The position numbers were made by a program, and so were the translations under genes. The notes under the pieces are model-generated. The model saw only the letters and a list, made by a program, of their open reading frames with translations, searched no databases and was not told the DNA's origin. From the NCBI GenBank assembly GCA_041163265.1, contig JBEARL010000016.1:1-21590 (forward strand): a stretch of 21,590 bases of DNA, read 5' to 3'. Shown here piece by piece: positions 7,846 through 14,380 of this stretch; the stretch's first letter is position 1, and each line of letters begins with the position of its first letter. Source of the DNA: CSBr16-57R1 sp041163265. Its GTDB lineage: Bacteria; Actinomycetota; Nitriliruptoria; Nitriliruptorales; Nitriliruptoraceae.

Positions 7846-8799
7846 TCAGCGCGACGGGTCGAGGAGCAGCTTCCCGACGGTCCGGCGGGCGCGCAGGTCC
7901 TCGTGGGCCCGCCGCACGTCGCTGAGCGCATAGGTCCCGCCGACGACCGCGCGCATGCGGCCGGCCGCGAGGTGGTCCAGGAGCTCGGCGACCTGCGGCG
8001 CGAGCAGCCGGGCCGGGTCGCGGAACGTGTGCGCCAGCCAGAACCCGCCGACCGACCACGACCGACCGAGCAGCACGCCCGGGTCGATCGGCGGCATCGG
8101 CTGCTGCGAGGCCGCGCCGTACACGACGAGCCGACCGAACGGCGCCAGCGTGCGCAGCAGCGCCGCCGTCGTCGGGCCGCCGGTCATCTCGAGCACGACG
8201 TCGGCCCGGCCGCCGCAGGCCTCGCGGACCGCCGCGGTCAGGTCCTGCTCGGCCGGGTCGACCGTGGCGTCGGCCCCGAGGTCGGTCGCGAGCGCGCGCT
8301 TCTCCGGCGTCGAGGCCAGCGCGACGACCCGGCCGGCCCCCATCAGCCGCGCGAGCTGCACGGCCAGCGTCCCGACGCCGCCCGCCGCGGCCGTGACCAC
8401 GACCGTCTCGCCGGCCGCGAGGTGGCCCGAGGTGCGCAGCACGTGCCAGGCGGTCGTGCCCTGCAGCACCGTCGCGAGCGCCGCGCCGTCCTCGACCGCG
8501 TCCGGCACCTCGAAGCAGGTCGCGAGCGGCACCGCGGCCCGCTCGGCGTACCCGCCGCCGGGCAGCAGGGCCACGACTCGGCGGCCGTCGGGCAGTCGGC
8601 CCACCGCCTCGACGCCGGGGACGAGGGGCAGCTCGGTCGGGGCGAGGTACGCGTCCTCGGCCTGGAGCGAGTCGGCGAAGTTGATGCCGGCGTGCGTGAC
8701 GTCGAGGACGGCCTGCCCGGGTCCGCCGACGGGCTCGGGCAGGTCCACGACCTCGAGGACCTCGGGACCGCCGAACCGCTCGACCCGGACCGCCCGCAC
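7846..8799 (-). CDS. Zinc-less medium-chain dehydrogenase, NADPH:quinone oxidoreductase-like
   Basis: A 317-residue MDR-superfamily protein of the quinone oxidoreductase/crotonyl-CoA-reductase-like branch. Seen: the N-terminal GroES-like part (MRAVRVERFGGPEVLEVVDL), INFAD at 39-43, PGVEAVG at 61-67, the GTTAWHVL segment at 114-121, and the Rossmann motif AAAGGVG at 137-143. There are no structural or catalytic Zn ligands of the alcohol dehydrogenase type, as expected for this branch. Start GTG at 8799 is chosen because it puts the conserved RAVRVERFG directly at the N-terminus; longer in-frame extensions have no similarity. The gene is convergent with proB (40-nt gap) and divergent from the MoxR gene. 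The physiological substrate (a quinone, enone or similar) is not determined. Confidence 0.87.
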   Translation of the reverse strand: MRAVRVERFGGPEVLEVVDLPEPVGGPGQAVLDVTHAGINFADSLQAEDAYLAPTELPLVPGVEAVGRLPDGRRVVALLPGGGYAERAAVPLATCFEVPDAVEDGAALATVLQGTTAWHVLRTSGHLAAGETVVVTAAAGGVGTLAVQLARLMGAGRVVALASTPEKRALATDLGADATVDPAEQDLTAAVREACGGRADVVLEMTGGPTTAALLRTLAPFGRLVVYGAASQQPMPPIDPGVLLGRSWSVGGFWLAHTFRDPARLLAPQVAELLDHLAAGRMRAVVGGTYALSDVRRAHEDLRARRTVGKLLLDPSR

Positions 8800-8825
8800 G
8801 CCCCGCCCCCCGTCGACGGCGCGGC

Positions 8826-8835
8826 ACCGTAGCCT
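8826..8835. promoter_or_regulatory. Back-to-back overlapping -10 boxes for the divergent oxidoreductase and MoxR genes
   Basis: On the plus strand TAGCCT lies at 8830-8835, 34 nt before the MoxR GTG. On the minus strand TACGGT covers 8831-8826, 26 nt before the oxidoreductase GTG. The two boxes share the central TA. No good -35 boxes are seen on either side. The intergenic gap is only 70 nt, so both promoters must lie here. Confidence 0.4.
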
Positions 8836-8869
8836 CGGGGGTCCTCCCGCCGCGCGAACGGTCCCGCCC

Positions 8870-9784
8870 GTGCCCGCACCCGCCGTCCCGCCCGCCGCGG
8901 GCGCCTTCACCGGGGTCGAGGACGCCCGGGACCGGCTCGCCGCGACCGGGTACCTCGCGGACGATGCGATCGCGACCGTCGCGTTCCTCGCCGACCGGCT
9001 CGGGAAGCCCGTGCTCGTCGAGGGCCCCGCGGGCGTCGGCAAGACCGAGCTCGCGAAGGCGGTCGCGGCCGCCCGCGGCGCCGATCTCGTGCGGCTGCAG
9101 TGCTACGAGGGGCTCGACGAGGCGAAGGCCCTGTACGAGTGGAACTACAAGAAGCAGCTGCTGCGCATCCAGCACGCGACGGCCGGCGAGGGGCCGCAGG
9201 ACGACGCGGCGTGGCGGGGCGTCCACGACGACCTGTTCGGCGAGGAGTACCTGCTCGAGCGGCCGCTGCTGCGGGCGCTGCGGGCCGAGCGCGACACGGT
9301 GCTGCTCGTCGACGAGGTCGACAAGGTCGACCTCGAGTTCGAGGCGCTGCTGCTCGAGGTCCTCTCCGACTTCCAGGTCACGATCCCCGAGCTCGGGACG
9401 GTCACCGGGGAGCGGCGACCGTTCGTCGTGCTCACGTCGAACTCGACCCGCGAGCTCTCCGAGGCCCTGAAGCGGCGCTGCCTCTTCCTGCACCTCGACT
9501 ACCCCGACCCCGAGCGCGAGCGCGCCATCGTCGCCGCGCGCGTCCCCGAGGCGCCCGAGCGGCTGACCGCCGAGGTCGTCCGCGTCGTCCGGTCCCTGCG
9601 CGCGATGGAGCTGCGCAAGCCGCCGTCGGTCTCCGAGACCCTCGACTGGGTCCGGACGCTGCTCGAGCTCGGCATCGGGACGCTCGACGAGGCGGCGGTG
9701 CGCACGACGCTGACCGTGCTGCTCAAGCACCGCCGCGACGTCGAGCAGGCGCTGGTCCACCTCCGCGTCGGCGGGAGCGGGTGA
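8870..9784 (+). CDS. MoxR-family AAA+ ATPase, CoxD-like
   Basis: A 304-residue AAA+ ATPase of the MoxR group that closely follows the CoxD pattern: GYLADDAIATVAFLADRLGKP, Walker A GPAGVGKT at 52-59, LVRLQCYEGLDEAKALYEWN, Walker B LLVDEVDK with D148/E149, FEALLLEVLSDFQVTIPELG, sensor 1 LTSNSTREL, and LKRRCLFLHLDYPD. These proteins act as chaperones with a VWA partner. CoxD is needed to build the Mo/Cu centre of CO dehydrogenase in the known systems. The start is GTG 8870; no ATG or GTG nearer to the conserved block is in frame. The stop overlaps the next start (GTGA at 9781). No CO dehydrogenase subunits are present in the window, so the client protein is unknown. Confidence 0.92.
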   Translation: MPAPAVPPAAGAFTGVEDARDRLAATGYLADDAIATVAFLADRLGKPVLVEGPAGVGKTELAKAVAAARGADLVRLQCYEGLDEAKALYEWNYKKQLLRIQHATAGEGPQDDAAWRGVHDDLFGEEYLLERPLLRALRAERDTVLLVDEVDKVDLEFEALLLEVLSDFQVTIPELGTVTGERRPFVVLTSNSTRELSEALKRRCLFLHLDYPDPERERAIVAARVPEAPERLTAEVVRVVRSLRAMELRKPPSVSETLDWVRTLLELGIGTLDEAAVRTTLTVLLKHRRDVEQALVHLRVGGSG

Positions 9785-10878
9785 GCGCCGAGGACGACGC
9801 CCGCTCGGACCGGCGGACGCTCGTCGTCGGCGCGGTGCTGATGCTCGCGCTGATCCTCGTCGGGATCGGGTTCGGCCTGGGGCCGGCGGGGACGGCCTGC
9901 CGGGCCCTCGACCCGGACCCGATCGCGGCCGACGCGACCGCGCGCACCCGCGTGCCGCTCGCCGACCTCGGTCCCGCCGGCGACGCCACGGTCCTCGCGC
10001 CCCGGCTCGCCCCGCATCCCGACGGCGCGCTGGTCCTGGGGGGCGGGGTCGCGCTGGTCGGCCCGGACGGGGCCGTGCTGGCCGGAGCGGGGTTCGACCC
10101 GCCGGTCGCCGTGGTCGGCGGCGGGACCGCGCCGTTCGCCGTCGTCGTCGGCAACGCCGTCACGGGTCAGGTCGACGCGCTGCGGCCGCTCCTCGTCGGG
10201 CCGGCCGGCGTCGAACCGGGGGCCTGCGTCGACACGTCGGCCGTCGGATCGCCCCTGGCGTTCCTGCTGGCGGCGGGCGACGGCGAGCTGCTGGTGCTCC
10301 GCACCGACGAGGACGGGAGCGAGGCCGTCCTCGAGCTGCGGGACCGACTGCGCGGCCGCGTCTGGGCCCCGCCGCTCGCCGTCGGGTCCGCCCCCGCCGG
10401 CCTGCTCGGCGCGCGGACCTCGGGCGGCCTCGGCCCCGACCTCGCGGTCGTCGCGCGGCGCCTCACCGGCGCGGGGGACGACGACCCGGCGGTCGTCGCC
10501 GTGGGGCGGCGTGCGGGCGAGGTCCGGTGGGTCCTCACGCCGGACGAGGTCCGCGCCGCGCTGCCGGCGGCCGTCGCCGCGCTGCCGGCGCTCCGCCTCG
10601 AGGTCGCGGCCGTCACCGCCGACGGCGCGGTCCTGCTCGTCGGGCCCGACACCGGCCCGGACGACGTCCTGCCGGCCCCGGTCCACGGGCCGCTCGCCGC
10701 GCCCGGCGCCGCCCCGGTGCCGGGCCCGGTCGCGACGCTGCGCCTGGGTCCCGACGGGGCCGTGCTCGGCGCGGAGGTCGGCGCACCACCCGTCGCGGGC
10801 CGCGACCTGCCCGACGGACCCGGCGGCCCGTGGCGGCTGACCGCGGACGCCGTGGTCCTGCCGGGCGGTGCGCCGTGA
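9781..10878 (+). CDS. Membrane-anchored protein of unknown function between MoxR and VWA genes
   Basis: I do not recognise this family. The 365-residue product has a short charged N-terminus (SAEDDARSDRR), one membrane segment at about 14-34 (LVVGAVLMLALILVGIGFGLG), and then a long extracytoplasmic region predicted from topology. That region is rich in Gly, Pro, Val and Asp and holds recurring short beta-strand-like units such as GGGVALVGPDGAVLAG, TADGAVLLVGPDTG and LRLGPDGAVLGAE, suggesting a beta-propeller-like or WD/PQQ-type sheet. Only two cysteines are seen (C40 and C149), which could form a disulfide. It overlaps the MoxR gene at its start (GTGA, 9781) and the VWA gene at its end (GTGA, 10875), so the three proteins are made together. 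A role as membrane partner or sensor for the MoxR/VWA pair is inference. Confidence 0.75.
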   Translation: MSAEDDARSDRRTLVVGAVLMLALILVGIGFGLGPAGTACRALDPDPIAADATARTRVPLADLGPAGDATVLAPRLAPHPDGALVLGGGVALVGPDGAVLAGAGFDPPVAVVGGGTAPFAVVVGNAVTGQVDALRPLLVGPAGVEPGACVDTSAVGSPLAFLLAAGDGELLVLRTDEDGSEAVLELRDRLRGRVWAPPLAVGSAPAGLLGARTSGGLGPDLAVVARRLTGAGDDDPAVVAVGRRAGEVRWVLTPDEVRAALPAAVAALPALRLEVAAVTADGAVLLVGPDTGPDDVLPAPVHGPLAAPGAAPVPGPVATLRLGPDGAVLGAEVGAPPVAGRDLPDGPGGPWRLTADAVVLPGGAP

Positions 10879-12341
10879 GCGGCGCCGCGCCGACCGCGCC
10901 GCCGGCCGACGACCTCGGCCGGGGCGTCCTCGACCGGATGCTCGGGCTGTCGGCGGCGCTGCGTCGGGCCGGGATCGACGTCACGCAGGCCGAGACGCTC
11001 GACGCGCTCCGGGCGCTCGGCGAGGTCGGGCTGACCGACCGCGAGGAGGTCCGCGAGGCGCTGGCCGCGACGACGCTGACCGCCGGGTCGCAGCGGCCCA
11101 CGTTCGACGCGCTGTTCGACCTGTTCCTCCCGGCGCGGCCGGCCGTCGACCTCCGCGGCGACGCAGCGGCTGACGAGGACGGCGCGCGCGGCGACGGCGC
11201 CGCAGGGGACGGCCGCGACGCGGATCCCGACACCGACGCAGAGGCGTTCCTCGAGGAGCTGCTCGACCGCCTGCTCGACGGCGACGACGAGGAGGTGCGC
11301 CGCCTCGCCCGCGAGGCCGTCGACCGCTACGGACGGCTTCCCGGCGCGGCGGCCGGCCGCCCGGGTTCGGGCGGAGGGTGGTTCCGCTACCGCGTGCTCC
11401 GGGCCGTCGACCCGGCCGCGCTGCTCGCCGAGGCGCTGCGACGCCGCGCCGAGCGGGGCGAGCTGTCGCCGCTCGCGGAGCGCCTGGCCCGCGACGAGAT
11501 CGAGGCCCGCCTCGAGGCCCTGCGCGCCGAGATCGACGCCGAGGTCCGCCGCCGCGCCGCCGCCGACCGCGAGCCCGACGCCATCGCCCGCTCGAGCGTC
11601 CCGGCGGCGCTGACCGACCTCGACCTGCTGCACCTCCGGCCCGACGAGCAGGCGGCGCTGCGGGCCGAGATCCGGCCCCTGGCCCGCCGGCTCGCCGCCC
11701 GGGCGGCGGTCCGGCGTCGCCGCGGCCGCGACGGCCGGCTCGACGTGCGCCGCACCGTCCGGTCCTCGATGTCGACCGGCGGCGTGCCGTTCGACCCCGC
11801 GTTCCGCGCGCGGCGGCCCCACCGGCCCGAGCTGTTCCTGCTCTGCGACGTCTCGGGCTCGGTCGCGGCGTTCGCGCGGTTCACGCTCCTGCTGGTCCAC
11901 GCCATGCAGGAGCAGTTCGCCGGCGTGCGGTCCTTCGCGTTCGTCGACGAGCTCGACGAGGTGACCGACCTGTTCCGGGCCGAGGACCCCGAGCGGGCGG
12001 TGACGCGGCTGCTCGCCGAGGCCCGCGTCGTTCGCGGCGACGGCCACTCGGACTACGGTCGGGCGCTGACCACGTTCCTCGAGCGGTACGGGGCCGACGT
12101 GACCGCACGCGCCACCGTCGTCGTGCTGGGCGACGCGCGGACCAACCACCGCCCGCCCGAGGCCCGCGCGCTCGAGCGGCTCCAGCGCCGCGCCCGCCGG
12201 GTGTGGTGGCTGAACCCCGAGCCGCGGGTCGCGTGGGACACCGGGGACTCGGTCGCGTCGTCCTACGCCCGCTACGCCGAGGAGATGGTCGAGGTGCGGA
12301 CGCTGAAGCAGCTGGCCGCGTTCGTGGAGCGCGTCGCGTGA
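10875..12341 (+). CDS. CoxE-like VWA-domain protein, partner of the MoxR ATPase
   Basis: A 488-residue protein with a C-terminal von Willebrand A domain of the CoxE/DUF58-neighbour type. The N-terminal part (about 1-95) is helical and resembles other CoxE proteins (LGLSAALRRAGIDVTQAETLDALRAL). An acidic linker follows at about 97-140 (DEDGARGD, DADPDTDAEA), then a charged helical region, then RRTVRSSMSTGGVPF and the VWA domain. The MIDAS motif DVSGS is intact at D325, S327 and S329, so metal-dependent ligand binding is plausible. GDGHSDYGRAL and VVVLGDARTN fit the later MIDAS loops. CoxE-type proteins work with CoxD-type ATPases in cofactor insertion or complex assembly. Start GTG 10875 and the stop both lie in GTGA overlaps, the latter with nadD. 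Confidence 0.88.
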   Translation: MSGAAPTAPPADDLGRGVLDRMLGLSAALRRAGIDVTQAETLDALRALGEVGLTDREEVREALAATTLTAGSQRPTFDALFDLFLPARPAVDLRGDAAADEDGARGDGAAGDGRDADPDTDAEAFLEELLDRLLDGDDEEVRRLAREAVDRYGRLPGAAAGRPGSGGGWFRYRVLRAVDPAALLAEALRRRAERGELSPLAERLARDEIEARLEALRAEIDAEVRRRAAADREPDAIARSSVPAALTDLDLLHLRPDEQAALRAEIRPLARRLAARAAVRRRRGRDGRLDVRRTVRSSMSTGGVPFDPAFRARRPHRPELFLLCDVSGSVAAFARFTLLLVHAMQEQFAGVRSFAFVDELDEVTDLFRAEDPERAVTRLLAEARVVRGDGHSDYGRALTTFLERYGADVTARATVVVLGDARTNHRPPEARALERLQRRARRVWWLNPEPRVAWDTGDSVASSYARYAEEMVEVRTLKQLAAFVERVA

Positions 12342-12979
12342 GCGGGGACGGGGCGCGGCCGCGGCGCATCGGGCTGCTCGGCGGCAGCTTCGACCCGCCC
12401 CACGTCGGCCACATGGTCGTCGCCGAGTGCGCGCTCGTCGAGCTCGGGCTCGACGAGCTGCGCCTCGTCGTGGCGGGGACGCCGTGGATGAAGCCGGCCG
12501 TCACTCCGGTGGCCGACCGGCTGGCGCTGGTCCGCGCCGCCGTCGACGAGCTGCCCGGTCTGGTCGTCGACGACCGCGAGGCCCGTCGGCCGGGCCCGAC
12601 CTACTCGGCGGACACGCTGGCCGAGGTCCGGGCCGAGGAGCCCGACGCCGAGCTGTTCTTCGTGCTCGGCGAGGACGCGGCCTGGGACCTGCCCGAGTGG
12701 GAGCGGGTCGAGGAGGCGTTCGGGCTCGCGACGTTCGTCGTCGTGACCCGCCCTGACAGCCCCGCGCCCGACGAGGCCCGGCTGCCGGGGCCGATCGTGC
12801 TGCTCCGGATCCCGCAGCTGCGGGTCTCGTCCACCGAGCTGCGCGAGCGGTTCGCCGACGGCCGGGCCACGCGGTGGCTGGTCCCGCCGGCGGTCGACGC
12901 CGAGGTCCGTCGCCGCGGGCTGTACGGCGCCGGCGGAGGCGTCGGTGCCGGCCCCGGGCCGGCACCCGCCGGCGCGTAG
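12338..12979 (+). CDS. nadD: Nicotinate-nucleotide adenylyltransferase
   Basis: Transfers AMP from ATP to nicotinate mononucleotide in NAD synthesis. The 213-residue protein carries the nucleotidyltransferase motif GGSFDPPHVGH at 15-25 (HxGH type) and VSSTELR at 163-169, the ISSTxIR motif that binds ATP phosphates. PTYSADTL and FFVLGEDAAWDLPEW are also family signatures. It ends in a Gly/Ala/Pro-rich tail of about 18 residues not needed for the fold. Start GTG 12338 overlaps the VWA gene stop (GTGA). It is followed by rsfS after 37 nt, the usual nadD-rsfS order. Confidence 0.95.
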   Translation: MSGDGARPRRIGLLGGSFDPPHVGHMVVAECALVELGLDELRLVVAGTPWMKPAVTPVADRLALVRAAVDELPGLVVDDREARRPGPTYSADTLAEVRAEEPDAELFFVLGEDAAWDLPEWERVEEAFGLATFVVVTRPDSPAPDEARLPGPIVLLRIPQLRVSSTELRERFADGRATRWLVPPAVDAEVRRRGLYGAGGGVGAGPGPAPAGA

Positions 12980-12982
12980 GCT
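12977..12982 (+). promoter_or_regulatory. Candidate -10 box ahead of rsfS
   Basis: TAGGCT at 12977-12982 overlaps the nadD stop codon and lies 34 nt before the rsfS GTG. A leader from about 12989 would contain the Shine-Dalgarno GAGGAG at 13006-13011. No convincing -35 box is seen, so it may only add to read-through from nadD. Confidence 0.3.
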
Positions 12983-13016
12983 CCGGCCCGAACGCAGCGC
13001 AGCGCGAGGAGCACGG

Positions 13017-13403
13017 GTGCCGGCATCGGACGAGGCGGTGGCGCTCGCCGTGGAGGCGGCCGCCGCGGCGGCCGACCGGCTGGCGACCGACCCGGTCGTC
13101 CTCGAGGTCGCCGACGTGCTGATCGTGGCCGACCTGTTCCTCGTCGTCACCGCCGGGAACGAGCGGCAGCTCGGCGCCGTCGTTGACGCGATCGACCAGC
13201 GGCTCAGCGCCGGCGGACGCGAGCCGCTGCGCCGCGAGGGCGTGCCGTCCTCGGGCTGGGTCCTGCTCGACTACGGCGATCTCGTCTGCCACGTCATGCT
13301 GCCCGAGGCGCGGGACACCTACGCCCTCGAGCGCATCTGGGGCGACGTGCCGCGCCGCGACCCGGCGACGGGGGAGCGGCTGCCCGACGCGCCGCGGCCG
13401 TGA
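13017..13403 (+). CDS. rsfS: Ribosomal silencing factor RsfS
   Basis: RsfS binds L14 on the 50S subunit and blocks joining with 30S when nutrients are short. The 128-residue protein shows the family pattern: helical N-terminus (ALAVEAAAAAADRLATD), VVLEVADVLIVADLFLVVTAGNERQL, and GWVLLDYGDLVCHVMLPEARDTYALERIWGD. The length is normal. Start GTG 13017 has AGGAG about six nt upstream; the only ATG upstream in frame (12945) lies inside nadD and gives an Arg-rich non-conserved extension. It is between nadD and a histidine phosphatase gene, a common actinobacterial order. Confidence 0.94.
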   Translation: MPASDEAVALAVEAAAAAADRLATDPVVLEVADVLIVADLFLVVTAGNERQLGAVVDAIDQRLSAGGREPLRREGVPSSGWVLLDYGDLVCHVMLPEARDTYALERIWGDVPRRDPATGERLPDAPRP

Positions 13404-13413
13404 GCGACCGACC

Positions 13414-14088
13414 GTGAGCGTCCGGCGCCTGCTCCTCGTGCGCCACGGCGAGACCGTGTGGAACGTCGCGCGCCGGGTCCAGGGCCAGTCCTGCTCGGGG
13501 CTGACCGACCGCGGCAGGGCCCAGGCGGCCCGCGTCGGCGAGGCCCTCGCGGCGCGCTGGCCGGAGGCGGTCGTGGTGGCGTCCGACCTGCCGCGGTGCC
13601 GGGACACGGCCGCACCGCTGGGGGCGGGGCTCGCCCGGACCGTCCACCACGACCCGGTGCTGCGCGAGCGGGCCTTCGGCCGCTGGGAGGGGTGGTCGCG
13701 CGACGAACTGGTCGGCCGCGACGGCGACCGCTACCGCCGCTGGCGGGCCGGCGACGAGTCGGTGCTGGCCGAGGTCGGCGGCGAGACCGACACGGTGCTG
13801 CAGGGCCGGGCCGGCGGGGCGTTCCGGTCGCTGCTCGGCCTCGACGTGGCGTCGTGGCCGGCCGACGTCGCCGAGGCGGGGACCGTCGTCGCCGTCACCC
13901 ACGGCGGCACGATCTTCCACGGCCTCGTCGCCCTGCTCGGGCTCGACCCGCGACGTCTTGGCGCGGTCGACAACGCCTCGGTCACCGAGCTGCTGCTCGG
14001 CGCGCCGGGGCCGGCGCCTGACGACGGGTCGCCGCGGCTGGTGCGGTTCAACGAGACCGCGCACCTCGCCGGGATCGCGGGGGACTGA
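13414..14088 (+). CDS. Histidine phosphatase family protein (phosphoglycerate-mutase-like)
   Basis: A 224-residue enzyme of the branch-1 histidine phosphatase family. The N-terminal LLLVRHGET places the phospho-accepting histidine at H11. The proton donor is probably E85 in VLRERAFG, and the second catalytic histidine is H163 in AVTHGGTIFH. SDLPRCRDTAAPL is the conserved SxxxRaxxTA region. Such proteins next to nadD-rsfS are usually annotated as phosphoglycerate mutase or broad phosphatase; the true substrate cannot be told from sequence. Start GTG 13414 lies 10 nt after the rsfS stop; an earlier GTG overlapping that stop is out of frame. The gene ends 38 nt before a strong hairpin. Confidence 0.88.
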   Translation: MSVRRLLLVRHGETVWNVARRVQGQSCSGLTDRGRAQAARVGEALAARWPEAVVVASDLPRCRDTAAPLGAGLARTVHHDPVLRERAFGRWEGWSRDELVGRDGDRYRRWRAGDESVLAEVGGETDTVLQGRAGGAFRSLLGLDVASWPADVAEAGTVVAVTHGGTIFHGLVALLGLDPRRLGAVDNASVTELLLGAPGPAPDDGSPRLVRFNETAHLAGIAGD

Positions 14089-14125
14089 GCTCCGCCCGAC
14101 CGTGCTCGACAGGCCCGGAACGCCG

Positions 14126-14151
14126 CGGGCCCCGCGTCGCCGCGGGGCCCG
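14126..14151. terminator. Bidirectional hairpin terminator between the phosphatase gene and tRNA-Ala
   Basis: CGGGCCCCGCG (14126-14136) pairs with CGCGGGGCCCG (14141-14151) around loop TCGC, an 11-bp perfect stem. It sits between convergent genes, so it can end both transcripts. There is no U-tract on either strand. Confidence 0.6.
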
Positions 14152-14166
14152 GGTGGTGCGGTGGGG

Positions 14167-14240
14167 TGGACCGGATGGGATTTGAACCCACGACCCCCTC
14201 CATGCCATGGAGGTGCGCTGCCGGACTGCGCTACCGGCCC
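14167..14240 (-). tRNA. tRNA-Ala (anticodon GGC)
   Basis: The 74-nt cloverleaf folds by hand. The acceptor GGGCCGG pairs with CCGGTCC and includes the G3:U70 wobble that identifies alanine tRNAs. The D stem is GCGC/GCGC with loop AGTCCGGCA. The anticodon stem is CCTCC/GGAGG with loop ATGGCAT, giving anticodon GGC (codon GCC) and the A32-U38 pair typical of this isoacceptor. The variable loop is GGGTC. The T stem is GTGGG/CCCAT with loop TTCAAAT. The discriminator is A73 (14167). CCA is not encoded. GCC is an abundant Ala codon in this GC-rich genome. Confidence 0.97.
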
Positions 14241-14273
14241 TCGATGCGTCGGGTCGCCCCGGCGCGGTCCGAG

Positions 14274-14279
14274 AGCCTA
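14274..14279 (-). promoter_or_regulatory. Candidate -10 box for tRNA-Ala
   Basis: The minus strand reads TAGGCT at 14279-14274, 33 nt upstream of the mature tRNA 5' end, leaving a short precursor for RNase P. No clear -35 box is seen. Confidence 0.35.
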
Positions 14280-14365
14280 CCCGTCGGGCGCCGACGCTCC
14301 GGTCCGCGACCACGGGCCGGGCCGAGGCGGAACGGCCCCGTAACGGGCCGCAGGACCCCCGCGGC

Positions 14366-14380
14366 TAGCCTCCGCGCGTG
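14366..14380 (+). promoter_or_regulatory. Probable leaderless promoter of leuS
   Basis: TAGCCT at 14366-14371 is followed by only six nt (CCGCGC) and then the GTG start of leuS at 14378. This spacing places the transcription start at or next to the G of the start codon, so the mRNA would have no 5' leader or Shine-Dalgarno. A 6-bp inverted repeat CGGCCC (14333-14338) / GGGCCG (14345-14350) covers the expected -35 zone. Confidence 0.5.

Noticed and set aside
14161..14343. Short plus-strand frames reading MGWTGWDLNPRPPP or MDRMGFEPTTPS
   Set aside because: These are the classic false proteins produced by translating the antisense of a tRNA gene; the locus is tRNA-Ala.
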